Source: Carnegiea gigantea (Eukaryota; Streptophyta; Magnoliopsida; Caryophyllales; Cactaceae). Taken from it: a DNA stretch of 64,000 nt. Of this stretch, positions 46,854-56,489 are shown one piece after another; the first letter of the stretch is position 1, and each line of letters starts with the position of its first letter. The translations under genes were made by a program, and so were the position numbers. The notes below the pieces were generated by a model. That model was not told the origin of the DNA. It was given only the letters and a program-made list of their open reading frames with translations, and ran no database searches. The DNA is taken from assembly GCA_029747015.1 (NCBI GenBank), contig JAKOGI010000333.1, forward strand, positions 124,001 to 188,000, given 5' to 3'.

Positions 46854-47018
46854 TGAGAAGTGCTTAACGTGTATATCATTTTAGGGTCATTTTGCCACAG
46901 TTTTAGGACAAATAATTTGCTTTATGCTATGATTTAAATTCTTATTCTTGATTTATGCTTGGGTATAGTTGTTTGATGTATTTTGCAGAATTTTAGGCCT
47001 TTCTATCCAGCATTTGAC
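46854..47018 (+). repeat. F2 D 5' LTR, first 165 bases
   Basis: TGAGAAGTGCTTAACGTG onward aligns base for base with the 3' LTR start at 58420 up to the insertion point. Confidence 0.85.
47007..47018. other. Left copy of 12-bp flanking repeat of the caulimovirid
   Basis: CCAGCATTTGAC; the right flank at 54219-54230 is CCAGCATGTGAC, one mismatch. The uninterrupted LTR at 58420 has a single copy of this segment. Confidence 0.75.
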
Positions 47019-47032
47019 AATTTATGACTCTA

Positions 47033-47130
47033 GAGTACCCTGATTCTATAGAAATAATTATTAGGGGTCAATATTTTTAAAATGTATTCCAAAGTACCTA
47101 CTATTTTAGGTCAACTATTATTAGGGGATA
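47033..47130. repeat. Left arm of viral leader inverted repeat
   Basis: GTACCCTGATTCTATAGAAA... TTATTAGGGGTCAATATT aligns, at about 70% by eye, with the reverse complement of 54128-54208. Within this arm the segment ATTATTAGGGG-TAATATTTTT-AAAAT is itself repeated (47057 and 47112). Confidence 0.6.
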
Positions 47131-47820
47131 ATATTTTTCAAAATAGTTACTGGCTGAAGTTTTTCTTTGCAACTTAGTCCCTGAACTTTCTGAATTTGCA
47201 ACTTTTACCCAAAACGAGGTTTTGTACGCAAATACTCAACTTTTTGGTACATTTTAATAAAACTAAGCTTATATTTTTGTTTAGACTTCTTATAATGACT
47301 TTACTGGTACTAGTTATCATAATCTACTACTTATATCATAAATATTATATTTTCTGTGATTAATGGCCCACCATACTTAGCAAAATAATTAAAGCTTAAT
47401 TAGAGAGTTTCGACCATTACCTGAACGTAGTCGGCGCTAGACCCTGGCGTTCCTCTAGCTTCTGGTTTACAGAGATTGCTAATCTTAACCCCACCTCCCT
47501 TAGATCAGGCACAGTACAGATCCGTTTCATTTTCCACCTCGGACCATAGTCACTAATCAAGTTTTACTTATTTTTGAAGGATAGTGAGACTTTAATCAAT
47601 AAATTATAATATTTAAGACATAAGGTTCAATAGAATAATGTTTCCTATTGGGAAAACCTCTTTTATTAAAAGCTTGAAAATGAAAATATTACCATGAAAA
47701 GCTTAAGGAGGGACTTTAAGCTAAGATCATTAGAGATACTTGCACATAGAGAAATGGAAAATCCAGACTTCTCTTTTGCTCAAGAATGCTCAAATGACCG
47801 TGCCCCTTCTCAATATTCCA
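47131..47820 (-). other. Viral leader region downstream of promoter
   Basis: No gene seen. Corresponds to the transcribed leader and 3' region of the viral genome. Confidence 0.45.
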
Positions 47821-47826
47821 CCCCTC

Positions 47827-47834
47827 TATTTATA
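47827..47834 (-). promoter_or_regulatory. TATA box of viral genomic promoter
   Basis: TATAAATA on the minus strand, in the middle of a near-perfect palindrome (CCCCTCTAT, two bases, ATAGAGGGG, 47821-47840). It follows the last viral ORF, where caulimovirids have the pregenomic RNA promoter. Confidence 0.6.
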
Positions 47835-48109
47835 GAGGGGATGGGGCTATCCAGGATGCCCTAATAGTACATAATAATTTTTCACATGGCTACAGTACAT
47901 ACTGATTACTACAGTACACACTATATTTTATAGACCGGACACTTATCACAATGGTACAATAATAGGACAACTACTTTTCAGAACTTTTAGTGATGACAAG
48001 ATTAGTCATCATTATTGAGATTCTGTATACCTTCATCGCCAATTATATCTTCCAGACCATCATTATCTCCAATTATATTTGCTAAAGATGCTTTAGGTCC
48101 CATTCTTCA

Positions 48110-49081
48110 AATCATTCAAGGAGATACTTTTTTCCTTTTTCTGTCAAGAATTTTCCAACTCTAACATCAAAGAGACAATCAGAAATATCTTCTGACATTG
48201 CTCCTTCCACCTTTATGTAGTTTTTAAATTCTTTATCATAGGCAAAAGTAGTCTTTCCATGATGCATTAACATTTTCCCCCGTTCGATTAATGCCCAACA
48301 TTGATGATAAATCTTGAAAATGCAACAGCCCTTGATAAAGCAGGATCAGTAAATAGATGTACTGGATTTCCATAAACCCAACTTTGTCATTGATCATTGA
48401 TATAGTCACATCAACAATTTGGACACGATAATGGGATAGTTTGGTTTTTCCATTTTCATATTCAATTAGAGCGCTATGAACCTCTAAAGTTAGGCATCTG
48501 CAAACTAGGATTTTTATTGGACCTTCTGGAGATGTAAGAATCCAATAGATCCTTTTGAGCATGTATTGCTGGAATTTAGTTAAGGTTGAGAAAAATAGAA
48601 ATTTTGGATCTGGGATTTCTGTGAAGTAAAGTACCATCCCGTATTTCCAGGCTTTATAGGTAGGGTCATTTGGAGATAATGAATTTGCTGGAAAACAAAT
48701 ACCACCAATTCCAGATCTGTCGAGAAAAAAGACTGTTGTACTCCAAGACTCCCAAATATCATAAGAATAAAGATGATAAAATTCGATGCAGGCTGCATAC
48801 CACTCATTGAACTATTTTTCTTGAATGTAAGAATTTATTTTTTCTTAAATTTCATAAGGACACTGGAGGTTACTAATTTGTAACTCTAGAAGGAAAAATC
48901 TTTGGGCTATTAGATAGGCAGTAGAAAGTAGACCAAAACATGATTTACTTTTTGTGTGGAATGTCAGGTTATCAATAAGGACTTTACTAGAATGCGTAAC
49001 CCGTTCTAGTAGCAATGGCATCTCATTAAGGATTTCCTCCTTTTCTGGCAGGAGATCAGCTTTGATGACCAATATAGGCAA
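48110..49081 (-). pseudogene. Viral ORF in transactivator position, broken
   Basis: This reading frame overlaps the end of the RNase H frame and runs, with TAA and TAG stops near 48845-48800, to about 48236 (open part 48236-48637). It continues in another frame to about 48110. Blocks include CFGLLSTAYLIAQRF, SPEGPIKILVCRCLTL and a Lys-rich C-terminus. In cavemo- and solendoviruses the ORF after the polymerase is the translation transactivator; identity here rests on position only. I see no diagnostic motif. Confidence 0.4.
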
Positions 49082-50450
49082 GTTCTCGAGTTAAACTGTC
49101 TATCAGAGAATTCTTCGATCCCTGTATATATTCAATGGAGAAGGAAAACTGGTTAAGGCATAATTGCTAATGCAGGAGTCGCCCTTGTGCTTGCACATTT
49201 GATAAATTCATTTTTACAAATCCAAGTATTCCTTTGCAATCAGTTCGAATAAGAAAAGGTTTTGGGGCTAAAAAGATTAAGAAATTTTCAATTTTCCTTA
49301 TCACTGCAAGGATTTCTTTTTCCATTATAGGACAGTTACATTCTGCCTTATTAAAACTTCCACTGCAATATTTGTAGAGTTTTTCTCCTTCTTTAATTTT
49401 GACTACCGCACTCTAGTGCTCATTGCTGGCATCTGTTTCAAGAATTAAATCATCTCCTTCGTTAGGCAAATTAAGGACAGGAAGATTATTACACATTTTT
49501 TTTAAGTTTTGAACAATCTTCGTATCATTAGTGATCTATGTCCAACTTACTTCTTTCTTGAGTTTTTACTGCAATGGCTTTCTTAATTTGGCTAAATCTT
49601 TAATGAAATTTGAGGCATAGGTAAGGCATCCGAGAAATCTTTCTAGCTGCTTCCTATCTTCAATTTTTTCAGGAAATCTTTCTATTTTTTTCTAGAATAT
49701 GCTTTTGTAGGATAATTTGCCCAACTTTTATCTCTAGACCTAAAAAGTGAATTTCTTGCTCAGTATAAATGCATTTCTTCTTACCAAGTATAATGCCATG
49801 ATCAATGCATCTCTGGGTGACTGCTAAGACATTATCTTTGTGCTGTTTCATAGTTTTAGAAAAGATAAGGATGTCATCAATGTAAACTAGACAACAATGA
49901 GTGAGGCCTTTAAAGATATTATCCATTCTCCTTCGGAATATTTAAGATGCATTTTTAAGATTAAATGGCATTACTATCCATTCAGAATGTCCTTGGGGGA
50001 CACTAAATGCAGTTAAAGGAATACTTTCCTTATCCATTTTTATCTGCTAATATCTATATTTGTAATCCATTTTTGAGAACCAAGAGGCTCCTTAAACTCT
50101 ATTGAAAAGGACTGTCTTGTTAGGAATATAATAATCATCAAAGACAGTATTATCATTAAGCTTTTTGTAATTGATTACCATTCTGGCTTTTCCTCTTTTT
50201 TCTTCGGCATGATTTCTTACCTTGAAAGAAAGACTGCGTGAGGACTTCTACTGTTCCTAATTAATCCTTTATCCAAAAATCTTTTAATTTATTTATCAAA
50301 TTCTTGGATATCCTGGTCGGTATACACCATTTGTTTGACTCGAATTATAGTGTTGGAATTTAACAGAGTGATTTTAGCAAATGTTTTATCTTCATCCTAA
50401 AACTTTAGTGGATTATCAGCGTAGAGTTCCTTACATAATTTTTCTTATTA
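49060..50450 (-). pseudogene. Viral reverse transcriptase and RNase H, broken
   Basis: The polymerase converts pregenomic RNA into viral DNA. RT blocks on the minus strand are YTDQDIQEFDK and FLDKGLIRNSRSPH (about 50280-50340), [23 protein letters not shown] (about 49960-50010, followed by a stop), then the open 49669-49926 part with catalytic YIDDIL and FLGLEI. RNase H (about 49060-49480) keeps its acidic residues in LILETDASN, EKEILAVIRK, LIRTDCKG and NSLIDSLTREL. At least five stops or shifts divide the domain. Confidence 0.85.
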
Positions 50451-50537
50451 TTCGATGATCTGTTCTTTAATGGATAATTTGAGTAATAAGATTGCCAATG
50501 CTACTTCACATTATGCTGGCATTACCTTTTCACCACA

Positions 50538-51001
50538 CTAGATGTGTGTAAAGTCAATTTTCTGATGAGTGTAAGCCTTACTTAGTTTTTCAATAGGAAC
50601 TGAGTGCCCATTAATTGTGAATATTATTTGGTTTACGGTTTGTATGCATGGAGAATATAACTTCAAAAAATTATTTCCAATGATCATATCATGAGAGGGT
50701 TGATCATAGCCCACAGAACTGGTATGATGCATTGAGCTCCTCCTAGTTCTACGGATAACCTTTCTATTGCCTCATTATGGCTCATAATGCTATTGTCAGC
50801 TACCCTCACTTGTAAAGGATTTTTAGCTCTTTTCCACATAAATTCTGAAAATAATGATCTTTTTTCAAAGCATACAGAACAACCACAATCTATGTAAGCA
50901 CACAATTCGTATTTATTATATCCTTCTAAAGAAACCTTTATTGCAATATGGATACTATTAGGATTTGTATTGGTAGCTTCATAGCATATTTCCATAGTCA
51001 T
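50538..51001 (-). pseudogene. Viral aspartic protease, altered active site
   Basis: Starting MTMEICYEATNTN at 51001, the frame contains AYIDCGCSVCFEKRSLF, where the usual D-T/S-G triad reads D-C-G, then VRVADNSIMSHNEAIERL. After a frameshift near 50720 it continues (MIIGNNFLKLYSPCIQ) to 50538. It would cleave the viral polyproteins. Confidence 0.7.
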
Positions 51002-51199
51002 GTTTTTGCCTAATTCATCCTCATAGATTAGTTCACTAACTGTTCTATTTTGTACCCAATGACCTTTCTATCTAGACTCGTTATTCGATTTATGCTGGGT
51101 CTTGTAGCTTCAAAACTCATTCTACTCATTTCACTGGTCACACTAATTATATCATCTTCTTTAAGTTTTTCTTTAACTGATGAAGATCCTTCTCCCTAA

Positions 51200-51840
51200 T
51201 CTGATCTTGTACTCACACTTCTTAATAATTGGGGTATAACGGTGATTTTACCTTCCTCGTTAATTTTTATTATATTTTTCTTATTGATTTTTGTGGGATC
51301 GGCAAAGCTAGATACCCATGAACGGTCAATTTGTATCTCTTGAGAGTTACACTTAATCCTCTGGATCTTTTGCATGGGGTAGGACTTTCAAAGTTCTCTA
51401 CTTCTATCATTGTTATCTTAATCTTAGGATCTATTGTATTATCTAATTTGTAGATAATTTTCCAAAATATCTTTAAAGGATATCCTCCTCTTTTCATGTC
51501 CATCCCAACTGTTTTTATCTTAAGGGATAGGAAATTTTTTGGCAAATTTGCCTTTTAGACTCACATAATATCCAGGTCGATAGTTGAAACCTACTGAACC
51601 ATTACAACAATTGGTTTTTATCCCTGGGATTATCTGATTATTAAATTTGGTATGTCTAATATCACAAAGTAAAGCGTAAAGATCAATATCTTTACCATAA
51701 TATTGTAATGAAGTGATTTGAACTTGGACGCTTCCGACTTGGATGTACCTATACTTTCTATCTTTGTTGTGCTTAAGTATACTTTCCTAATTAATCAGAT
51801 TAACTTCCCCAATATCATACTCACAATCTTTTATCTCAAG
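51200..51840 (-). pseudogene. Viral movement protein, broken
   Basis: Minus-strand sequence from about 51840 has EYDIGEVNLIN, KYRYIHVGSVQVQI, LYALLCDIRHTKFNNQI, NGSVGFNYRPGYYVSL and later RGLSVTLKRYKLTVHGY. This is the order of the caulimovirid 30K-type movement protein, which opens plasmodesmata for cell-to-cell spread. A stop after the FPIP stretch and frame changes near 51540 interrupt it. It follows the capsid zinc finger, as in cavemo- and solendoviruses. Confidence 0.65.
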
Positions 51841-51876
51841 ATCTCCTTCCATCATTTCACATACGTATTTGCTTTT

Positions 51877-53506
51877 TTAACTGACAAATGGATTTTTATA
51901 GATCATGTCCTCTTGGATTATGGGAAAAACCAATTCTTCTTTGACTTCTTCATGATTATTGTCTATAACAAACTCTTCTCCTTGAAGATCACCAAGGCTA
52001 ACCGAACTACTTTCCATCATATGACTTGTTTCTTCATAATCACTTGGTTCATATTCATTGTCCAATATAATTTCAACAATTCCTTTGTTGTTACTTAGAG
52101 CTAGGTTTAATTCCTCATCTTCACTAAGCTCAACATAATCTAAGCTCCCCAAAGTTTCAATAAATTTGTTATTCTTCCTATTTTTGCACTCATTAGCATA
52201 ATGTCCTACTTCTCTACAGGTCTGGCATTTGCAATTGTTTTTTTTACAAGGCAATAAGCAGCTTTCCAAAAAATCTTCGTTTTTTAGGACTTAGTTTGTC
52301 ATAATATTTTCTTGTATATTTTTCACCTCTCTACTTGTTAAAGTTCTTTTTCTTATAGAATTTTCTTTTTCTTCTTTTCTCAGGTTCCTTTCCCCATTGG
52401 TGAGGTGAATCACAACAAGTTAAGAGCTGCTTCTTAATCTTGTTTTGCTTTTGAAGATCAAGACATTGTTCATTGACCCATTTTCATAGATAGGAAATTC
52501 TTGAACCAAGGGTATCAATGACATCTGTTCGATCAAGCCATGCCATGTACTTTTCATTAATTGTGGAATTTATAGGATATGGCAATTTGTCATAAAACAT
52601 ACCAAGATTTGTTTCATTATGCCCAATTTTGTAATAGTATTGACTGAATTCAGCAATATAATTTTCTAGATATCTCATATCCCATAGTTCTATGTTGTTA
52701 ATATTTCTTTTCCATTCTCTTGCTTTTTCTTCAGAATCAGGTTTAGCTCCGATGAATTCAGTTTCAATTTCTTTGCAGAAATTCCTAAACATAGCAGCTG
52801 GTGTTTCCATCATGCTTAAAGTATTTTTACCATTCTCACTTAATGAATCATACCAGTCGGCAACAATGCTAGAGAAACTATGCTCGATATAATTTAGGAA
52901 GTTTGCCATAGTTCATGTAGTATTTAGGTTTAAGATACTGTTCATTCCTCTTTTCCAGTACTCAATTATTTCTTCTCTATTACAGGCTCTATCAATATTT
53001 AAGATATATTTAGTTTGGCTAATTGGGGTAAGGCCAATTTTTTCATAGGTCGCAGTTTTTCTTGGGATAAACTCGAAGAAAAAATTGCTTGTACGTCCTG
53101 CTGGAACGTACCTGGGTCTTAGGAAATGAGTATTTCTCCCATATGGTTCACCAAAATCTTTAGATTTAGGATCGATATTCTTAACAAGATTAGTCTCTGT
53201 CTCATATTGATCGATTTCCTTTCTAATCTCATTGATTTCGTTTTCAATAGTCACTTTTCTATATTTCTTATCAAGTTTTCTTCTAATTTCTTCTAATGGT
53301 AAAACATTGAGGTCTTTTAATTTAATCAAATTCATCTACCAATATATTTCTTCTTTCAATTAGACATTATCGGTCTCTGCATTATCTTCAGACAAAACGT
53401 CATGTTTATCACCAATTGCGCCTATGATTTTGTTCAATTCATCTGGGTTTTGTTCTTCATCAAATATTTTTTGTAGCTCTTTAAGAGTATATTGTTTATA
53501 CTCCAT
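51877..53506 (-). pseudogene. Viral capsid protein region with zinc knuckle, broken
   Basis: From ATG 53506 (MEYKQYTLKELQKIF) the frame continues through two stops to the open parts 52913-53335 and 52484-52909, all in one frame. Blocks are RYVPAGRTSNFFFEFIPR, NRACNREEIIEYWKRG-type, IEHSFSSIVADWYDSL and WKRNINNIELWDMRYLE. After a frameshift the knuckle CKCQTCREVGHYANEC (about 52190-52240) is followed by a very acidic tail. The knuckle is typical of caulimovirid capsids and binds RNA. Confidence 0.75.
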
Positions 53507-53609
53507 CCTCTTTTTCTTTCTTTTCAGTAGATTTTTCACCGGATTGTTCTCCTACCTCTTTTTGGCTTTTTATTTTTTGTAAAGGAAATGGAACCTTGCT
53601 TTTTGGATT

Positions 53610-53879
53610 TTAGAAAGGATATTTATATTGAAAAGGAGTACTAATACTAGGAGTAGCTAGTTTGTTATGTCTAACTTCATTAATAAGAGAAAGATGAACA
53701 AAGGTTAACTGATTCTTAAGCTCTTTCAGCTCAGTCTTAATTTTAGCTAATTCTACTTTTAATAATAAAACTATATCAGTGATATAGTTTAATTGAGGTA
53801 CTAACAAGGTAATACCTTCAGGTGAGTGGACAATGTGTGAATAATTACGACTAGGGCAAGTAGGTGATGATTCAAGCAT
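53610..53879 (-). pseudogene. Small viral ORF with coiled coil
   Basis: An open frame of 89 codons starting 80 bases after the primer site. It has a heptad-rich central helix (LLLKVELAKIKTELKELKNQL). Cavemo/solendoviruses and others have a small first ORF here; a virion-associated or unknown role is possible. Not identified further. Confidence 0.4.
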
Positions 53880-53957
53880 TAATCACAGCTACTCATAGTT
53901 GATTAGCTTAATTAATTATTAATTAGCTTAATAATCTTAACTATTTTTGGTCACCTA

Positions 53958-53969
53958 GCTCTGATACCA
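53958..53969 (-). other. Viral primer-binding site, initiator tRNA-Met
   Basis: Exact TGGTATCAGAGC on the minus strand, as in all caulimovirids. Confidence 0.85.
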
Positions 53970-54127
53970 TTTGGATGAGGGTCTCGAGTTTTACTGGTGA
54001 GCAAACAACCACAAATTTAAATTTTTCGGAAGTAAGTTTTTAAGAATTTGGGCTAAAATACAAATATGAAAAGTTCAAGGGCTTGAAAGAAAAAGTAAAC
54101 AGTGAATGGTCCCCTTAAAATGGTTTC

Positions 54128-54208
54128 TATAGAATATTGTCCCTTTAAAATATATTCTAATAACATGGTCCCCTAGTTATAATTTCTATCTAAAGTGGGG
54201 TACCTGGC
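54128..54208. repeat. Right arm of viral leader inverted repeat
   Basis: Reverse complement GGTACCCCACTTTAGATAG... AACTAGGGGACCATG aligns with 47033-47100. In the circular genome the two arms would form one stem in the RNA leader. Confidence 0.6.
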
Positions 54209-54218
54209 AATGATTTTT

Positions 54219-55329
54219 CCAGCATGTGACCCTGGATGAGTATATTTTGACTCCCCACGGGCGCCCTAAGCTGCTACACCCGTGGAGCAAAAAAAGAGTA
54301 GAAAATCGGTTCTAACACAAACCACGGTCAGACTGTGGTGCCTACCACAGACCATGGTGAATAGAGAAACTGTTGCCTCTTCATTTTTCCTCATCGTGTG
54401 GCTGAGGTTGATTGAGTTTTTCTATAAATAGGGCATCCCTTAGCAACAGAAAGCACCTCATCATCCCATCTTATACGCCTTTCCTCTCTTCAAGTAGATT
54501 AGGATTAATTTAGATTAGGGAGAAAGCGAGATAGAGTTGAAGTGAAGACTTACAAGGATTCCATCCCGGGTTTACGCGACAATTCAAGCGCGATTTTTGG
54601 CTGAGCAATTTTTCTCTCTTCCCTTATCTTTTCCTCTTTAGATTTATCATTTGAGAGTAGTTAGTTGCTTAATCTTTGATTATGTGTGAGTAGTTTTGCC
54701 TAGGAATTTAGTAGTTTCTAGAAGTGTATTGGATCATATTTTACTTTATTTAGTTGTGCTTATTTTCATGATTGGTTTGATCTCGTTCTATTAAGTGTTT
54801 GATATGTTGTGAGTTGATTTTGGCGAAAATTTACTTTCACACTTGAAACAATCGAGTGAACATTTGAAAGATCATATTTGGTTGTTAGACTGCTTGATTA
54901 AACCTAACGTGGAGTTGTCTCGAAAGAAAGATTTATATGTTAGGATGGCTAGTAAGTAATTAAAAATGTTAAACTTGGATTAAGTCAAATTAGATTGAAA
55001 GACCAGCATTTGCTTAGTTTAGGCAAATTTAATTGATTTCGAAATAATAGACTGAATTTCTGTATAGATTGTATTTCGTCAAAATTAACCAATTAGAGAA
55101 TGGCACATGTTTAATATTTTGATTCAATTCCCTTTCATAACTATGAAAATTCCTAGACTTTTTTTCCATATTTGATTTAAAAAAGTTTATTTGCAGTTGT
55201 TAATCAAAACCGCTTGAATTAGAATTCTGCTTAGCATATCTTGAGGGGATATAGCCCAATAGATCAATCTAGTCTCTGTGGGATGGACCTTGATTGTTAC
55301 AACGCCACCGTGCGCTTACGGCTGTATCA
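54219..55329 (+). repeat. F2 D 5' LTR, remainder
   Basis: Starts with the duplicated CCAGCATGTGAC and continues the LTR: ATGAGTATATTTTGACTCC, the CCACGG/CCGTGG dyad block at 54310-54365, a TATA box at 54423-54430 (CTATAAATAGGGC) and the end GGCTGTATCA. Total LTR length without the virus is about 1.26 kb. Confidence 0.8.
54423..54430 (+). promoter_or_regulatory. F2 LTR TATA box
   Basis: TATAAATA followed by GGGC, 100 bp downstream of the GC-rich dyad. The probable start of R lies about 30 bases on. Confidence 0.55.
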
Positions 55330-55335
55330 AGTTTT

Positions 55336-55353
55336 TAGCGCCGTTATCGGAGA
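55336..55353 (+). other. Primer-binding site, tRNA-Asp type (F2 D)
   Basis: TAGCGCCGTTATCGGAGA, 15 of 18 positions of the tRNA-Asp site, six bases after the LTR. Confidence 0.7.
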
Positions 55354-55467
55354 CTAGCGTCAAATATTGGGTTTTCCTGATATGTTTGACTACGCATTTT
55401 GCTTTTCTTTGAAAAAAAATGAAAATAAAAATTAAAAAACTAAAATAAGAATTTTTGAGAAACAACA

Positions 55468-56489
55468 ATGGCAATCTTTCATTTTTTTCCAATTCGAGCA
55501 TGAATTATTTTGGAGGTATTTTAAGCAATTAAATATTTTTCTTGCTCAATGTAGTTATTGTGTTGGCAAATGGGAAAGTTTGGACGTTGTTGATAAGGGT
55601 GTGAATAATGAAACCTAAACTCTTTTAGAGTATTGGTGCTTTCATGGTAAAAACATTGATGATGCATGGTATTTGCTTGAATGCATTGCTTGGGATTCAT
55701 TTGGATTCGAGAAGGCTACTATTATTTCTAAATATTCACTTCCTAATCCTTGTGCATTCTATTCTAGATCTTATTATGCCCCTTTTTGGTGTGATTTGTG
55801 TAATTCTTCTGACCATGCTCCTAATTTGTGTCCTTATTGCGCATGCTATACTCAACTTGATTTTGCATCACCCATAGACAATACTAAAGTTGTCTTGACC
55901 TTAATGATTCATTCTTTCCTTTAGCTCAGTGCATAGGGCTCGGGGAGGGTGATCATTTTGGGTTTGATGCTAGGTTTGATTTTGCTGATACATGTTTTAA
56001 GTCAGAAGATATTTTAAATGAGGTGTATGATATAGATGAGATTCCTTTGGAGGGGTCATGTGATGTGTTTATACATGAATCTCTTAGCCTTGGTTTTGAT
56101 GAAGTGTTATTCCTGATCTCCTTGATCATGCCTATGTTTCCCCTACGTGTTCAGAACCCTCTATTTTCCCCGAGTATTCTTTAGATGCACCCACTGATAA
56201 TCTTAAGATTCATGATTCAAATGTTGATATGGGCTATGAGGATAAAATGTTTAATATGCTTGGTGGGAATTTTTATAATTATATTTCCCTAGGTTCCTTA
56301 AGACGGTATGATCACTCCATTGATCCTTACTGTGTAAGCCTAGAGGACCTACCTAGAAAAATCATATGTTTTGCATTCTTTAATCCTTCCTATGATTTTT
56401 CTAAGGCTATTGATAAGGTTAAGAGGATATTAGTTGTCTTTGGTGTGATTTTTGTTATTTCCTCCTACCTTTTATTTCCTGAATTGTGA
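55468..56489 (+). pseudogene. gag-like gene of F2 copy D with hydrophobic end
   Basis: Starts ATG 55468 (MAIFHF); a one-base slip in a T run shifts the frame. In the proper frame: FFQFEHELFWRYFKQL, GKWESLDVVDKGVN, a stop, then open 55673-55924 with ECIAWDSFGFEKA and the knuckle CDLCNSSDHAPNLC (55790-55831). The acidic middle is broken. 56229-56489 is open, with YEDKMFNMLGGN, YDHSIDPYCVSLEDLPRK, DKVKRILVVFGVIFVISSYLLF and a TGA where relatives have Trp. The last part is a plausible membrane segment. No protease or pol follows. Confidence 0.7.

Larger units (their letters stand above)
47019..54218 (-). mobile_element. Endogenous caulimovirid, about one genome length (7.2 kb)
   Basis: A minus-strand copy of a plant pararetrovirus (Caulimoviridae). 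Order from the high end: leader part, tRNA-Met primer site (53958-53969), small coiled-coil ORF, capsid with CX2CX4HX4C knuckle, movement protein, protease, RT, RNase H, a further ORF, TATA box, leader part. Capsid before movement protein matches cavemo- and solendoviruses. There are no LTRs. 7,200 bp is close to one circular genome, so the copy appears opened within its leader. Every gene has stops or frameshifts, so it is a fossil. It lies inside F2 D's 5' LTR. Confidence 0.8.

Noticed and set aside
51718..52098. A 126-codon plus-strand frame.
   Set aside because: It is the antisense shadow of viral capsid and movement-protein sequence.
47019..54218. Calling this insert an LTR retrotransposon.
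   Set aside because: No direct terminal repeats, and capsid-knuckle and movement-protein blocks are viral.
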